A stretch of DNA of 64,000 bases from Arbacia lixula (lineage: Eukaryota > Echinodermata > Echinoidea > Arbacioida > Arbaciidae), in NCBI GenBank assembly GCA_963669155.1, contig OZ022589.1, forward strand, positions 18,905,787 through 18,969,786. The letters are read 5' to 3'. A program made the translations under genes and the position numbers. The notes beneath the pieces are model-generated. The model worked only from the letters and a program-made list of their open reading frames with translations. It had not been told where the DNA came from and did no database searches. The first letter of the stretch is position 1, and each line of letters opens with the position of its first letter. Positions 1 to 11,999 of the stretch are shown here, in pieces.

Positions 1-140
1 TAAGAGAGACAGAGAGAGAGATGAAGAGAGTGACAGACAGAGAAACGGCGGAGGGGGAGAAAGAAAGATGGAGAGAGGTCTGTGAGACAAATAGTGAGAG
101 AGAGGGATCCAGAGAGAGAGAGAGAGAGAGAGAGAAGGAG
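1..140. repeat. GA-rich simple sequence
   Basis: Purine-rich (GA)n tract, purest near 110-134. No gene signal. Confidence 0.85.
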
Positions 141-1665
141 AGAGCGTGAGCAAAAAAAGGTGTGCAGGGTGGATCTACATGTAAGTCGCCTGAACGGCAG
201 GGGATATCTGAAACACTTAACTTAAAAAGTGCGATGTTCGTATAAAGAAGGAGAGACGTAGCGAGTGATGACGTCCGTCAGGAAGTGAGAATGAAACAGG
301 AAGGCCTTACATCACACTACCAGACTAGACAAGAGGAAGAAATACTCGAGGAAAAGCGGGGATGAAATATTAGAGAGTAATCTAGGACAGGGATGAGAGA
401 GAGAATAAATGCAATGAGAGTTCCACAGCCTGATAAGTGCAACCTGATTTTGAGTTAAGGCAATCAGAGCTTCCGGATAGGGACACTTTGTTGAGATTGT
501 TTCGGCGACGAATCAAATCCTCTTTGTTGAAAGTGCTTTAATTCAGTTTTGTTTATGTCTGCCATTAGATCACGTACTCATCATCCACGTAGTATTGACT
601 TATTCTAAGCTACAACCGTGATAAGTTTACTGACACTCTGATGAGATTGTTTCAGGATCGATTCAAATCCTCTTTGTTTAAATCGTTTCAATTCGTCCTT
701 TATCTCAGGCCTACTATCTACATTTTCTGAGCTATAATGACCGTAATATATTTGTCGGTTGCTGGACATGTCTGTGCTCATACTCCTGAAGGTTTGGTTG
801 ACATGTCAGACGAGAAAAGTAGAAACGAACATTATATTACAAACAAACATATAAAAAAAAAAACGTTTACCCTGTACATGCTGTATGTTCAACAATGGTA
901 TGTTAGAGACCAGTTTACTGATATATTCAAATTTTATGCATACCAGTTTAATAAAGGTTGCCCCTGACAACCGGAAAGCTTGCCCGAGGTTTGCCCGACA
1001 TAGCATCAACTAATGTATGCAATTGGATTGCAAGTACTGAAATACCATTGTTAGGTACAGGTTAATGGAATAACTTGTTACTGTACTAGGGAAGAAACAT
1101 TCATAAATTTGATTACATTAGTAAACCGGTCTATTGCGAAACCACAAGTGAAGTGTGAGTTATGGAAATTCGAATATCAAAGTGTATTTAAAAGCGAACA
1201 CTATCGGTGTGTGTAAAATATGATTGTGGGTGAAGATGTGGAGTGCATATAAAGTGTGCATGTATGAGTGTATGTGTCTATGTTTTTGTGTGTGTATTTA
1301 TATAAACAAATACTTTTTAGTTCGATTGCCAGCGAGTCAAGGCTTCGATTTCCTCGATGTGTGGCTAGTTTGACAATCTGTCTAGGCCTCTCAGTCTCCT
1401 CTCTCATTAGGAATCGATATTGTCCAACACGCGCTGCACAGATGCGTTTCGACTGATGCCAATGGCCATTTTCCCATACCCTCCAAAAGATCTATACGAG
1501 TGACAAGAAAGTCATGTTTGTTGCAAATGGTATCAGTTGATTTATTTTAACTGAAGGCATAAGCCCCTTCATACTTAACTCTGTAAACGTGAAAGATGTT
1601 AGTCCATTAAGGATAATGTTTGTTGGCATGAGTCAAAACGTTTAAGTTTGTTTTACACAATAATC
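141..1665. other. Intergenic, no gene seen
   Basis: Short open frames only, without splice-site or composition support. A short TG-rich patch lies near 1205-1300. Nothing else recognisable. Confidence 0.6.
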
Positions 1666-1976
1666 ACCTGGGGGAGGGGGAGGTTCACCAAGCTGTTCGT
1701 AAGCTACGAACGTTTTATGCACGACTGGTACCCATCCCTGTGCTAAATGAGATACCACATTTTGCACCTGTATTAACATACAGAGGGAGTTCTTTTCCAA
1801 TCAAATTTGACAAATCATTCACTTTGTATTCAGACATTTGTTAACAACAAAAACTTTAATTAATTAGCATCAGATTTCAACTTAAACTGATGGGAATCAA
1901 AATCATTGAGAATCTGGTTCAACACAAGAAAAGGCGTTCGTAGCTTAAGAAAAGCTTGCTGAAACACCTTTCGGGC
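1666..1976. mobile_element. MITE family C, copy 1
   Basis: About 310 bp with imperfect terminal inverted repeats: the left end reads TTCACCAAGCTGTTCGTAAG and the right end is its complement (CTTAAGAAAAGCTTGCTGAAAC). The interior shares its order of motifs with the copies at 23.3 and 57.5 kb, including the 'catccctgtgctaaatgag' / 'aacacaagaaaaggcg' pair near the two ends. No coding capacity, so non-autonomous. Confidence 0.8.
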
Positions 1977-2015
1977 TAACTATCGCTTATGGGTTAAGAT
2001 ATTGACTCAACAGTA

Positions 2016-2041
2016 AGATTTGATTTGATTTGATTTGATTT
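2016..2041. repeat. (TTGAT)n pentamer tail
   Basis: Five tandem GATTT units. Such tails often end CR1/L2-type retrotransposons, but nothing upstream is recognisable, so it may be only a microsatellite. Confidence 0.6.
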
Positions 2042-2130
2042 CGCATAGTAGGTCTGATCACCAAAGGTTGGTAGCGTTCTTTGTGGCAATGTCCCTTTAA
2101 ATTTTTGGGGAACCTACTGAATTAGGAACC

Positions 2131-2520
2131 TCTCTCTCTCTCTCTCTCCCTCTCTCAAGTGCCATATCTTGAGACGTTGGCGACCATGAAATGCCAGGCT
2201 TTCGTTTCAATTGCCAGTCTAAGAAGCTCAGGCTTCTTCAATCTGGTCCACGTTGCAATGCTCTGCAAAAACGTTACTCTTTGGCGTCCTCGATCCCTCT
2301 TTCCTGCTATCTTGCCAGTGAGAAACAACACTCCAAATCTCCTGTTTTCATACAGTGTCCTTAAAATTCCAGCTGCTGTTTACATTGTCTGCCTGCCCTC
2401 TCTTAAACGACTGTGTTTGATGTGTGGCTTGTCCATGGGATCATGGGATCAACATACGTCTGAGGAACCACATTTCTGCTGCTTGTAAGCGATCTTCCAT
2501 TTCCTTGGATATTGTCCAAT
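2131..2520 (-). mobile_element. Non-LTR retrotransposon 3' end, 5'-truncated (copy 1)
   Basis: On the minus strand this encodes the last ~110 residues of a retrotransposon ORF2: an ATEMWFLRRML-like stretch, then GKRDRGRQRVTFLQS, TWTRLKK, KAWHFM and a C-terminal SRYGT just before the stop. These are features of the C-terminus of endonuclease/reverse-transcriptase proteins of non-LTR elements. The frame is broken by stops and small shifts. Immediately after the stop comes a (GA)n tract (CT on the plus strand, 2131-2157), giving the element almost no 3' UTR. A second copy lies at 54.7 kb on the plus strand; each copy keeps part of what the other lost. Confidence 0.75.
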
Positions 2521-2529
2521 TATTATTGT

Positions 2530-4730
2530 CCAATTAATTATTGTCCAATTAGGAACTATAAACCTGTATTCTTGGATGCAATCCATTCCACTTTTCCTCA
2601 AACTCTTGACTATCGTAGAGAGCTGCGTTTGACATCATGATAGTGGGTGTTTTGTACAACTTGTATGACTTCGCTTTTGTTGGTTGGTTTGATGCTAGAT
2701 ATTGTGCCGTTTTGAGTTATGTAAGAATACACATAAATGAATCTACAATGCATAATGGTTACTCAGTTGATCTCATTCGTCATTGCGCAAATGATCTTAT
2801 CTTTAGAAGTGAATTGTCATCTAATATGTTCTTAATGCTAAATATGTTACTCATTGCGGATAAATGGCTACTGATAATCGTTTGTCTCGAAATGTATGGT
2901 AAACGAAATCGAAAATATGTTCTTGTTGAAATTATGAAGAATTTATACATTTTATTTACCCTCAATACTCTTTTATTTCATTTCAGGCATGTTTTGTTTT
3001 TCATTGTGATGTTGAACATCGCATAAGGTCTGATGTATGTTTACCATTTAACCACGTTGAGCACTGTTTAAGCTCGAATGTACATTTGAAACGTAGATAC
3101 ACGTAGACATGGCAGATATTGATGGACAAACATGTTCAGATGTATTCTCCTTCGACCCTGACAATATTCACTCACTCTAAAGCATGTTTTCTACAGAGCG
3201 GCAATGGCGACTTCCATCTGCTTCTTGCACTCCGGCAATAACCATCTTTCCCACTTTTCCCCAAATGTAAAGATTGCCTTCCTCACACTTTCTTTTCCGT
3301 GTTGCTTCCTCCTCCTCCTTTTGCTGCAGCAGCAGCTAGGCCCAGCGGCGAGGCGTCCCATCTGGCCGGGACCTGGTCGGGCTGAGGAATGACAACGTCT
3401 GCCCTTTACCACCGGAAATTAAATTTAGACTGTTAGCCCCTCTGCGGTTTGTTCACGCAAGCTCGGAATAACAGGTCGACGCCAGAGGTTAAACAAAAGC
3501 ACTTCTCGAATTAGGTAAGTCAATTTTTGGCGTTTGTTTGGAAGTGTGCTTGTCTATTTATAGTAGAGAGGGAGACGAGGAGGTGTACAGCCATTTCATA
3601 AATCGATTGTTGTAAGGCAAGAAATCAGATCTGCCGTTCAATTGGTGCACGCCATGCTACACGCTGGGGTCACGGGTTCAGTAGGATGCGTATGTCGTGC
3701 TTTATGTCATTTCTCCTTTTTATGAAATGTACAAACAAGCTTACTGCTCGTTTCATCAGCTTCCTAACGAACATGTCTCGTCGTCCGCCCTCTTTCTGAA
3801 CGACCATGTTCAAGCACTTATTTTGGAGTTGCTCCGTTTAACTAGTTGGGAACAGAACATAGTTTACCCGGTTTATTTCATTGCGAGTCGTATATACGAC
3901 AGTTTTGTGGGCCTGTCTCAACTTTCCCTTTGTATCATAAAAGCGTAGACGGATAGATGATATATGACCAGCATATAACACGTCATATTTTGCATGATAT
4001 CAATATAGTTGTTTTAATCACATTTGCAACGCGATGTATTTTAGCTACATGTGTATTGATTATGAATAACACACTACGAATAATATTGCATTCAATGGAA
4101 AGTCGTGTTTGAAAAATATGAGGGGGAGGGGGCGCTAAATCAAGTAGATTCAGTGCAGTGATCAGCACTGAGCATAAACACATCATATAAACTTTGATGT
4201 ACAAAGGAGACAAGAATTGAAGAAACGAATATGCCATCATTGCTTGGAAAGAGGTTTTGACAAGATAGATTGGGCGTGACGTCAGAGCAACGAGCATAGT
4301 GTATGTGCCTGGAGGCCACGATGTCGCCGTTGTCGCACCATGATCACTCGTCCACATACACGATGTGACGGCCACACCCAGTACCGCCATCGGACGCACT
4401 GTGATCAGCGCTCTCTCGCTGATGATTTTTCGCATCGCATTTTTCAACAAATTTGGTCTTGATCGTGACTGCCTAATTCTATTGCGGCATCATGGGAACT
4501 CATGCCTGGAAGGGAAATCTGGTTACTGACGAGCCGCGAGCACCGGCCCCTCGGCGGTTATTATCCTGCTTCTTGACGAGGAACTGGGGTAATAGTCGGC
4601 TGTGTTACGCCAGGCGGTATAGCCTTGTCAACATTAAGTTCATTACAATGCGGGCATCGCAGTTGATGTCTGGCTTACAACGCGTTTCCTTCTAAGGAAA
4701 ACGGAGAACATATCAGTAGATGAGGGAGAG
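2530..4730. other. Intergenic, no supported gene
   Basis: Holds AT-rich open frames, the longest 2637-3026, which are hydrophobic and low in complexity and resemble no family I know. A perfect TGACGTCA palindrome is at 4277-4284. Nothing else is recognisable. Confidence 0.5.
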
Positions 4731-5215
4731 CACCCCCCCCAAAAAAAAAAAAAAAGAAAAAAAAAAGAGGAAGAACAACATGAAATTAGAACAAACAACA
4801 CCGGAAGAACAGCAGAATAGCAAGAAGAACACGATGCCGAGTAAAAACATAAACAGTAGCGGAAGAAGAATAAAAACAACATCAAACAGGAGACGGGTAA
4901 GAAGAATAAGAAAAAAAGAAGGAGGAGGAGGAGAAGAGGAGGAGGAGGAGAAGAGGAGGAGGAAGAGAAGGAGAAGAAGGAGGAGTAGGAGAAGAAGAAG
5001 AAGAAGAAGAAGAAGAAGAAGAAGAAGAAGAAGAAGAAGAAGAAGAAGAAGAAGAAGAAGAAGAAGAAGAAGAAGAAGAAGAAGAAGAAGAAAAAAAAAG
5101 AAGAAAGAGGAGGAGGAGGAGGAGGAGGAGGAGGAGGAGGAGGAGGAGGAGGAGGGGGAGGAGGAGGATTAGGAAGAGGAGGAGGAGGAGGAGACAGTGA
5201 AAAATATAATAAGAC
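4731..5215. repeat. C8-A15 run plus (AAG)n/(AGG)n array
   Basis: A C run and A run, then about 300 bp of AAG and AGG triplets (purest AAG 4993-5091, AGG 5107-5170). All frames through it stay open, giving spurious poly-Arg, poly-Glu, poly-Ser and poly-Phe proteins. Purine-only strand, so capable of triplex formation in principle. Confidence 0.95.
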
Positions 5216-6010
5216 CAAAAAAAAAGTTGAAGGAAATTGTACTCTTTGGAGTTGCGAATTCGGAAGGGTATCTGTAGCACTTTGAAACAATCTACTCCCG
5301 AGATTATTGCAAATGTGATACGGTTTAAATGTTTAACTTCCAAAGAATCTGATTTTATGAATGTTCTGATCGTTGGAAAGTGCTCCCAATTTACAATGCC
5401 TCACTGAGAGAGTCCTTCATCGGTATGCCGCTTCGTATGAAAGTCGACACGCCATTACATTCCAGTCGGAACAGAACACCGGCGTTCTAATTACGAGTAA
5501 GTGAGAACCTCGGGATAACTGAATTATTAATTAGATCTGAGAAGTGCGACATGAAGCCTCACGTTGTTTGCTGTCATATTGTCTGCATGGATCTGGGCCG
5601 CTATGAAAGTCTTGTTCTGCTAAACTTGAGCCGCCTGGACCGTCTTGAGTTACGACTTAGAGGAGGGTGTCCGTCTGGTTCTCGTCACGCAACCACTTGA
5701 TTCACAAACGCTCCCCTCGTCATAAATCTCTTTCCCGAAATGGGGGTGGGGCCTTAGTCACGAGGGGATGTCGCACGCCGTACACAAACCGTTATGTTTT
5801 GCATGTCTGTCCTACCTGATATTTTCACCGCCCCCCCCCCCCTTTCCCACACTCTCCTCGGTCTCTCCACCTTTGCCTCATCTTCATCTGTGAAACGTTT
5901 TCTCCGTATCATTACCATGCAATCGAAGTACAAGTAGCTGTACTTCTAGTACAGTACTATCAGCAGCATTAGTGGCACTACTGCTACTACTATTTCTAGT
6001 ACTACGTGTA
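5216..6010. other. Intergenic unique sequence
   Basis: Complex sequence with no recognised exon. Contains a C11 run near 5830. Confidence 0.5.
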
Positions 6011-6014
6011 AACT

Positions 6015-6153
6015 AGTTGTAGTAGTAAGAGTAGTAATATGACTTGTAATAGCAGTAGTAGTAGTAAAGTAAAGTAGTAAAGTAATAACTATTAGAAATA
6101 GTTATATTAGTAATAGTAGTAATAGTAGTAATAGTAGTAGTAGTAGTAGTAGC

Positions 6154-6184
<31 letters not shown>

Positions 6185-6185
6185 A

Positions 6186-6226
<41 letters not shown>

Positions 6227-6227
6227 C

Positions 6228-6283
<56 letters not shown>

Positions 6284-6286
6284 AAA
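6015..6286. repeat. (TAG)n triplet array
   Basis: About 270 bp of TAG with AAT and AGC interruptions. An array of the same triplet class in the opposite orientation begins at 7284. Confidence 0.95.
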
Positions 6287-6289
6287 TAG

Positions 6290-7283
6290 TAATGATATTG
6301 TTGTAACATCTTTTTTCCATGGCAAGTACCCTGGAGTTTCTTTGAATATGTTCCGTTAAGTGAAGACAAATCAACAAATAGTCTGCTCGGTAGATGACAT
6401 GGTGTTTTTCGTTTCATTCACTGATTTGGTATTGTTTGTCAATCTCGCTATTCAGCCAGCAAATGGAGTTTATCGCTTTAGGGAGAAATTTGAGGAGTTT
6501 TCTCATCATTACAAGCTGAACCGTTACAGTTAACAATGTATTTCATTTCAAGTAGCCAATTTGTATCATTACTGAATTGTTACTGAACCATGCAATACCA
6601 ATAAATACAGGGATATTGCGTTAATTTCCATTAAATTTCAAGCCTAATTGAACTGCTTTACAATTACAAACAGAGTACAAGCAGCAGCACACAACATGAT
6701 AAAAACAAGTTATGTTTTTACCAAAAAACAGAGCATTGTTACTGCAAAGAAAAAGAAACCAGTAGAGAGAGGGTCTACCCCTCGGTCACCCCTTGACCTT
6801 ATATCAAACCCATGAGTAATCCTAATACCGAACTCTTGTCGATGGATCCTATACTAGCTTGCTCACCACAACCCTTGCATATCACTGTCCAGACCCGCAT
6901 ATTTATGAAAATCTTACTTATTTTAATTTCTGTCTAATAAGATACATTATTGATCGGAAGTCCAACATTAGGCCGCAGTACTAGACCCGAAATCAACTAG
7001 GCTTTGCTTCCCTTATGGTAATTAGGATAATAAGGAATGCGGATGTGGGCCGGACAATATATCCTCCATATCGAACAATGATTGGACACTAATGGCAATT
7101 TTAATCATCATTGATTCGGTAAGAGGGGTCTTTATTGTTCTTGATGTATGATTCCATTTCTGGTCATTTACTCCAATTACAACTCGGTTTTTTTAGCGAT
7201 ATCCACGTGATATCTACTCAAATTTAGCCGAGGCTTCTACTAGGCAGACTACTACCCTTAATATTCATACTCAGAGTATCACT
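6290..7283. other. Unique spacer between inverted TAG and CTA arrays
   Basis: No gene seen. 6960-7140 is complex sequence with several TAAT cores and an ACAATGATTG motif, compatible with a homeodomain/SOX-bound enhancer. That is speculation from motifs alone. Confidence 0.4.
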
Positions 7284-7326
7284 ACTACCGCTCTATTACT
7301 ACTTCTACTATTACTACTACTACTAT

Positions 7327-7392
<66 letters not shown>

Positions 7393-7422
7393 TACTACTT
7401 CTACTACTACTACTACTCCTTT

Positions 7423-7479
<57 letters not shown>

Positions 7480-7570
7480 AACTACTACTACTACTAGTAC
7501 TGCTACCACCACTACTTCTACACTACTATTAGTGCTACTACTGCTACTACTGCTGCTGCTACTACTTCTA

Positions 7571-7621
<51 letters not shown>

Positions 7622-7770
7622 CTACTACTTCTACTTCTACTACTACTACTACTATTTCTACTACTTTTACCGATTCTACTACTTCTACAATCACTACTAC
7701 TTCTACTGCTCCTACTATTTCTAGTACTATTACTTCTACTTCTATTACTTCTACTTCTTATGCTTCTCCT
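7284..7770. repeat. (ACT/CTA)n triplet array
   Basis: About 490 bp of ACT triplets with TTCTAC and TGCTAC variants. It is the reverse complement class of the 6.0-6.3 kb array. Open frames across it (poly-Leu, poly-Val, poly-Ser) are artefacts. Confidence 0.95.
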
Positions 7771-10200
7771 TACTTCTCCCACTACGACTACGAACGTTGT
7801 TCGTTCTATCTATATATCAAACTCTCTATGTATCTGTCGTACCCGTTTATACTCATGATTTTTCCACTTATCGAAACAAATGATCTAACCAAGTTTGTGA
7901 TCAAAGTACTCGCGTGAGAATTTAGGTAACGCCCATGACCAGATAACATACGACACTGTATAAATGTGAGTACAGTGCAACCCACCTTCCATAAAGGTCA
8001 CTGACCTGTGGTAATATTGTTGCTCAAAATAATGCCCACACCAGCTGAGGGCACATTCACTTGGCGGCCTCGAGTGAAGACTACGCGCTCAATCATAATA
8101 AGATTGACGTAATTCAATCAAAGCTGTGATCAATTTATGTGATCATGTTACGTTTGAACGCGCTCCATATAGTGCAGTATAATACGGTTATGGGATAAAC
8201 ATAAATCCGTGAAACATTGGAGGCCTGCGGACATATCTACAAGCATATAATATAGATTGTGGGGATTTCATGCTGAACCCGACAAAGAAGCTATAAGGTC
8301 TCAGAAGTGTAGTTGGGATTTAGAAGTTAGATATTTAGGCTACTTATATGTGTTTTTCAAGTGTTATCATTCCGGTATCTTTTGTTTCTGAGCGCTATCC
8401 CTCAAATGCAATATATTTCTATATTGCTATAAAGTGTATTTAGCACGTTTAGAAAGGAAGGGGTTGTGCTTAAGTGCATAATGCGTATGTGTGTGTGTGT
8501 GTGTGTGTGTGTGCGATATTGCTTTAATCCTTCCTGTGTCAAATGAAATACTGCTTCGTGTGATTTGTGTGTGAATGCACACATGGTATGATAAGAATTC
8601 TATAGATGGTCCAACAAGTGATGGTATATTCTACTCATTATACATCAAGTAACGTAATATATAATTATGTGCCGGGAAGGAATTAAAAGCTTGTCTTATT
8701 GTGACCATTATGGTCATAGTGATGAGCAGAGATCAGAGAGAACGTGATTAGAATTTGAAGACAGTGATTTATCTGTCATTTCTTTTTTGTCTTTTTGTTT
8801 GCTTTTACTTCATATCCATGAACGTTTTACCATATACTTGATTTCCCCCTTGCCCGTGCCCCAGGCAAACGTAGATATATGCACCCCAACCAATCAGTGT
8901 GCGTTTCTGTAGAAGCCGTTCAAATAGCGAGACTAATCGGGCAGAAATCTATGGAAAATAATCAAGAAGGAAACGTTGGATCAATGCAATCATCTGCTTA
9001 GAAACAAAACTCATCTCGGAGAGAGAGCGCAAGTCAAGGAACGTAATAGAATCAAATCAATACGTCCCCCGAGGGGTGTAACCGTCATTTCATTTTTATT
9101 TTGAAGTTTTGACACGATATTAGCACATTACGAGTGGTAGGACACAGATGGAATTTTGATGAGAGATAATAAAAATCATATGATGTGAATGCGGACTGTA
9201 AATGCAAGGGAGAAACTCATGCAAGATGTTATGCGTTGTATCAACTCATTGGCAGGGTTCCCCACGTAATGGGACGTACCCCTCCAATAAAAAGTGTATC
9301 ATATTTTTCCCGGAATTTGATGTTGACATTTTTGCTATTTCAAATAACTTTTTACCCCCTTCCACCCCTCCAAAAAAGTGGACCCTATTTATCACCGGAA
9401 TCTGGATTTCCTATGTATCTTATGTATTCCACTTATTTCCTTAAATTTAAATATTATGCAGTCATCCACCAAAAAGGCCATACATGTAAACATGTGCGCC
9501 CTGGTTTCGAACTTTTTACTGGGCGCAATATTTCTTAAACCTTAAGGTGCCAGAAAATGTGGCTCTATGGATTTTGTGTGTATTAATGGTGAAATATTCC
9601 ACAAGTGGCATGTTTACGGTTAAAATGCGGTTTACTAAGGATGTACTTTCCGCATACAGTGCGTCATAATCAGATAATGACATGGCGATGCGCGGGCTGC
9701 CACCATTACAACATGTATGATCAGTATGCAGAGAGCGTCGCCGCGCATCCGCTTCCGTTCCGTGACGGGGTTACGCAGTGTCAGATGTCATTATCACAGC
9801 GATGCTGCCGAACCAACAACCTTACGTGCACGTCTCACTACAGTGATAGTTCATGGCCTTCAATCTGAAACATGTTTTATCATAATAAACAGCTTACTTA
9901 TATCCTATATGCACGATACAAACAAACGCGTACACTGAGATATTCATAACTGTGCGTTTTGTAAAGGTTGTGTAAGTGATTGACGTTCGATTTTTTGTGC
10001 TACAGATAGTGGGGTTAGTGTTGATTGTACTATTTGTAGTATGCAAAGTATTATTCATTATCTTTCATCAATCAGCGTGATGAAGAATCAAAATGAGCAA
10101 ATCTGCAGGTTATGTGTATTCCCTGGGCAACCTTTAAGTATTTTAAAGAACTTGTACTCTTCAGGGTGTCCTTCAGTTGTGTTAATGCATATGGGCTAAT
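7771..10200. other. Intergenic, no gene seen
   Basis: Contains a (GT)n microsatellite at 8488-8513 and a small imperfect palindrome (GATAATGACAT at 9673, complement at 9785). Open frames of up to ~117 codons lack homology or splice support. Confidence 0.5.
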
Positions 10201-10204
10201 TTGT

Positions 10205-10776
10205 GAAAGAGAGAGAGAGAAAGGGAAGGGGACAGATATAGATGGAGAGAGAGTGAGAAAGGGGGACAGAGGGGATAATTTGTGAAAGAGAGAGAGGGAG
10301 AGAGAGGGGGAGAAAGGGGGACAGAGAGAGAGGGAGAGAGAGAGGGACAAAGAGAGAAGGGGAAGGTAAGAAAAAGAGATAGAGAAAAGGGGAGGGAAAG
10401 AGAAAGACAGAGAGGGGGAGAAAAGGGGACAGAGAGAGATGGAGAGAGAGGGAGAAAGGGGGACAGAGAGAGAGGGGAAAGGTAAGAAATAGAGAGAGGG
10501 AAAGGGGGAGGGAAAGAGAAAGAGAGAGAGGGCGAGGGAGAGAGGAGGAGAAAGGCGGACAGAGAGAGAGGGGTGTGAAAGAGGAAGAGAGAGAGAAAGG
10601 GGGAGGAAAAGAGAGAGAGTGGGGGTTAGAAATGAAATGAGAAATGAGGGGGGAGAAAAGGGGACAGAGAGAGAGGGAGATATGGGGACAGAGAGAGGGG
10701 GGAAAGTAAGAAACAGAGAGAGGGAAAGGGGGGGGGGAGAGAGAAAGAGAGAAAGAGAGAGAGAGAGAGTGAGAGA
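10205..10776. repeat. GA-rich minisatellite-like block
   Basis: About 570 bp of purines built from variants of GAGAGAGGGGGACAGAGAGA and GAAAGGGGGA, recurring every 60-70 bp. This gives a higher-order pattern rather than a pure dinucleotide. Apparent 259- and 92-codon frames are translations of the repeat. Confidence 0.9.
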
Positions 10777-11190
10777 CGTGACGTGGGCACGGTGGGTTGG
10801 GGCCCACGCGCACCAATTGGTAAACGGGATGTGCTTTATTGCACGTCTTAAAGATCACGCAAGAAATTGGTTCTTTGAAAGACGAATGTAATTGTTTTTT
10901 TATCACCGTGTATATGTCTGCGAAGGCAAATTCAGAGTTAAAACTTAGAAAGTAAATTGATTCCCTTTGAACCATGTTCAGTCGTCACATTCTGTTAAAT
11001 TGCACGTGTTATTCACCATAACATGTGGAAGTAATGTCGTCAATTGACAGAGATCGGCTGAAGCAACATTATTGCAACATAGTAGTGCCCGTGCCTCTTC
11101 ATTTGAAGGTTTTCTATCATGGGGGCCCATTTCCAATCACCCCCTTGCATTGCCTTCTGTACAGCCTTCCTATTCTTTTGCCCAGGTGTA

Positions 11191-11315
11191 TAGACTGTGT
11201 ACAACTATATCTGGTAACACAGACTACGCCCTAATTACGTCAAGGCTCCTCTGGCTTATTGCGAGGATGGAATTAGGGCATAGTCTGTGATACTAGACAT
11301 AGTTGTTAAAGACTA
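11191..11315. mobile_element. Short foldback element (~125 bp)
   Basis: Two ~45-bp arms (11191-11235 and 11271-11315) are inverted copies; the inner part is ACAGACTACGCCCTAATT against its near-perfect complement. The loop is ~35 bp. No coding capacity. Confidence 0.65.
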
Positions 11316-11530
11316 GGGTGTGTCCATGCACCTCACAGCCAAGTACCTAGGCTACTCATTCTTCTGTATCATGTTTCTACAAGGTTCCACCGCCGTTCTC
11401 GTTGTTATCCTTATTACACATGCAGTGACATTAAAGAGTTTTAGATTGCCACGACTGTGGCTGGCACTGACACCCGCACTGGCACTGCAATAAGCCAGTT
11501 CGTAATTACAATTTGCGCATGAGCAGATGA

Positions 11531-11544
11531 AGGTCATAGTGACC
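11531..11544. promoter_or_regulatory. Nuclear-receptor IR3-like motif
   Basis: AGGTCATAGTGACC fits AGGTCAnnnTGACC, the inverted half-site arrangement bound by steroid-type receptors. The same 14-mer recurs at 11886. Function not shown. Confidence 0.3.
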
Positions 11545-11885
11545 AAACCAGCTTGTTGGTTTTTAAATCACTGAGATAAGCATCATCATTAATAAGTTAT
11601 TTTAGAATATGCTTGTTATCCAATTTAAAAAAGAACACCAAGGTGTTCAATCATGGGGTATTTGACAACAGGCCAAACGACAACAATTAGTTTACAATAA
11701 ACAATGTAATAGAAGCTTTCCCAATTGTTCACAGACCGTAGCCTACTATTCTTGTCACCTGTTTTGAGATGGTTCCTTTATTAGAGGTTGAATATCGCAA
11801 ATTGCTATGTCGGGTAAGCACATTACGTAACATCTCCTTTTGAAATGATATATTAATCAACTGCTTATCCTAATGAAAAAGGGAA

Positions 11886-11899
11886 AGGTCATAGTGACC
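11886..11899. promoter_or_regulatory. Nuclear-receptor IR3-like motif, second copy
   Basis: Identical 14-mer to 11531-11544, with following bases CAAAC also shared, so the two may be ends of one decayed repeat rather than independent sites. Confidence 0.3.
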
Positions 11900-11937
11900 A
11901 AACTTGCTCCAGAGCTAACTACGAACTGGTGTATTGG

Positions 11938-11997
11938 TACTTGTGCTAGCGCTAGCGCTGATACTGGTACTGGTACTGGTACTGGCACTGGCATTGC
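11938..11997. repeat. (ACTGGT)n-type hexamer repeat
   Basis: Imperfect hexamers (GCTAGC, ACTGGT, ACTGGC) in tandem. Confidence 0.7.
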
Positions 11998-11999
11998 AA

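Noticed and set aside
2637..3026. 129-codon hydrophobic frame
   Set aside because: AT-rich, no family resemblance, no splice signals, and a competing antisense frame.
4310..4400. Possible fifth MITE family B copy (GAGGCCACGATG near a TGACGTCA)
   Set aside because: Only the end motif resembles the family; no matching right end or interior.
4643..5343. Long poly-Phe/poly-Pro, poly-Ser and poly-Arg open frames
   Set aside because: Translations of AAG/AGG arrays in several frames and both strands. The same applies to frames at 6.0-6.4, 7.3-7.8, 17.0-17.5, 40.1-40.5 and 43.3-43.7 kb.
9673..9795. Small palindrome as a MITE
   Set aside because: Only ~11 bp of clear inverted match.
10196..10975. 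259-codon minus-strand frame
   Set aside because: Low-complexity Ser/Leu/Pro translation of the GA-rich block.
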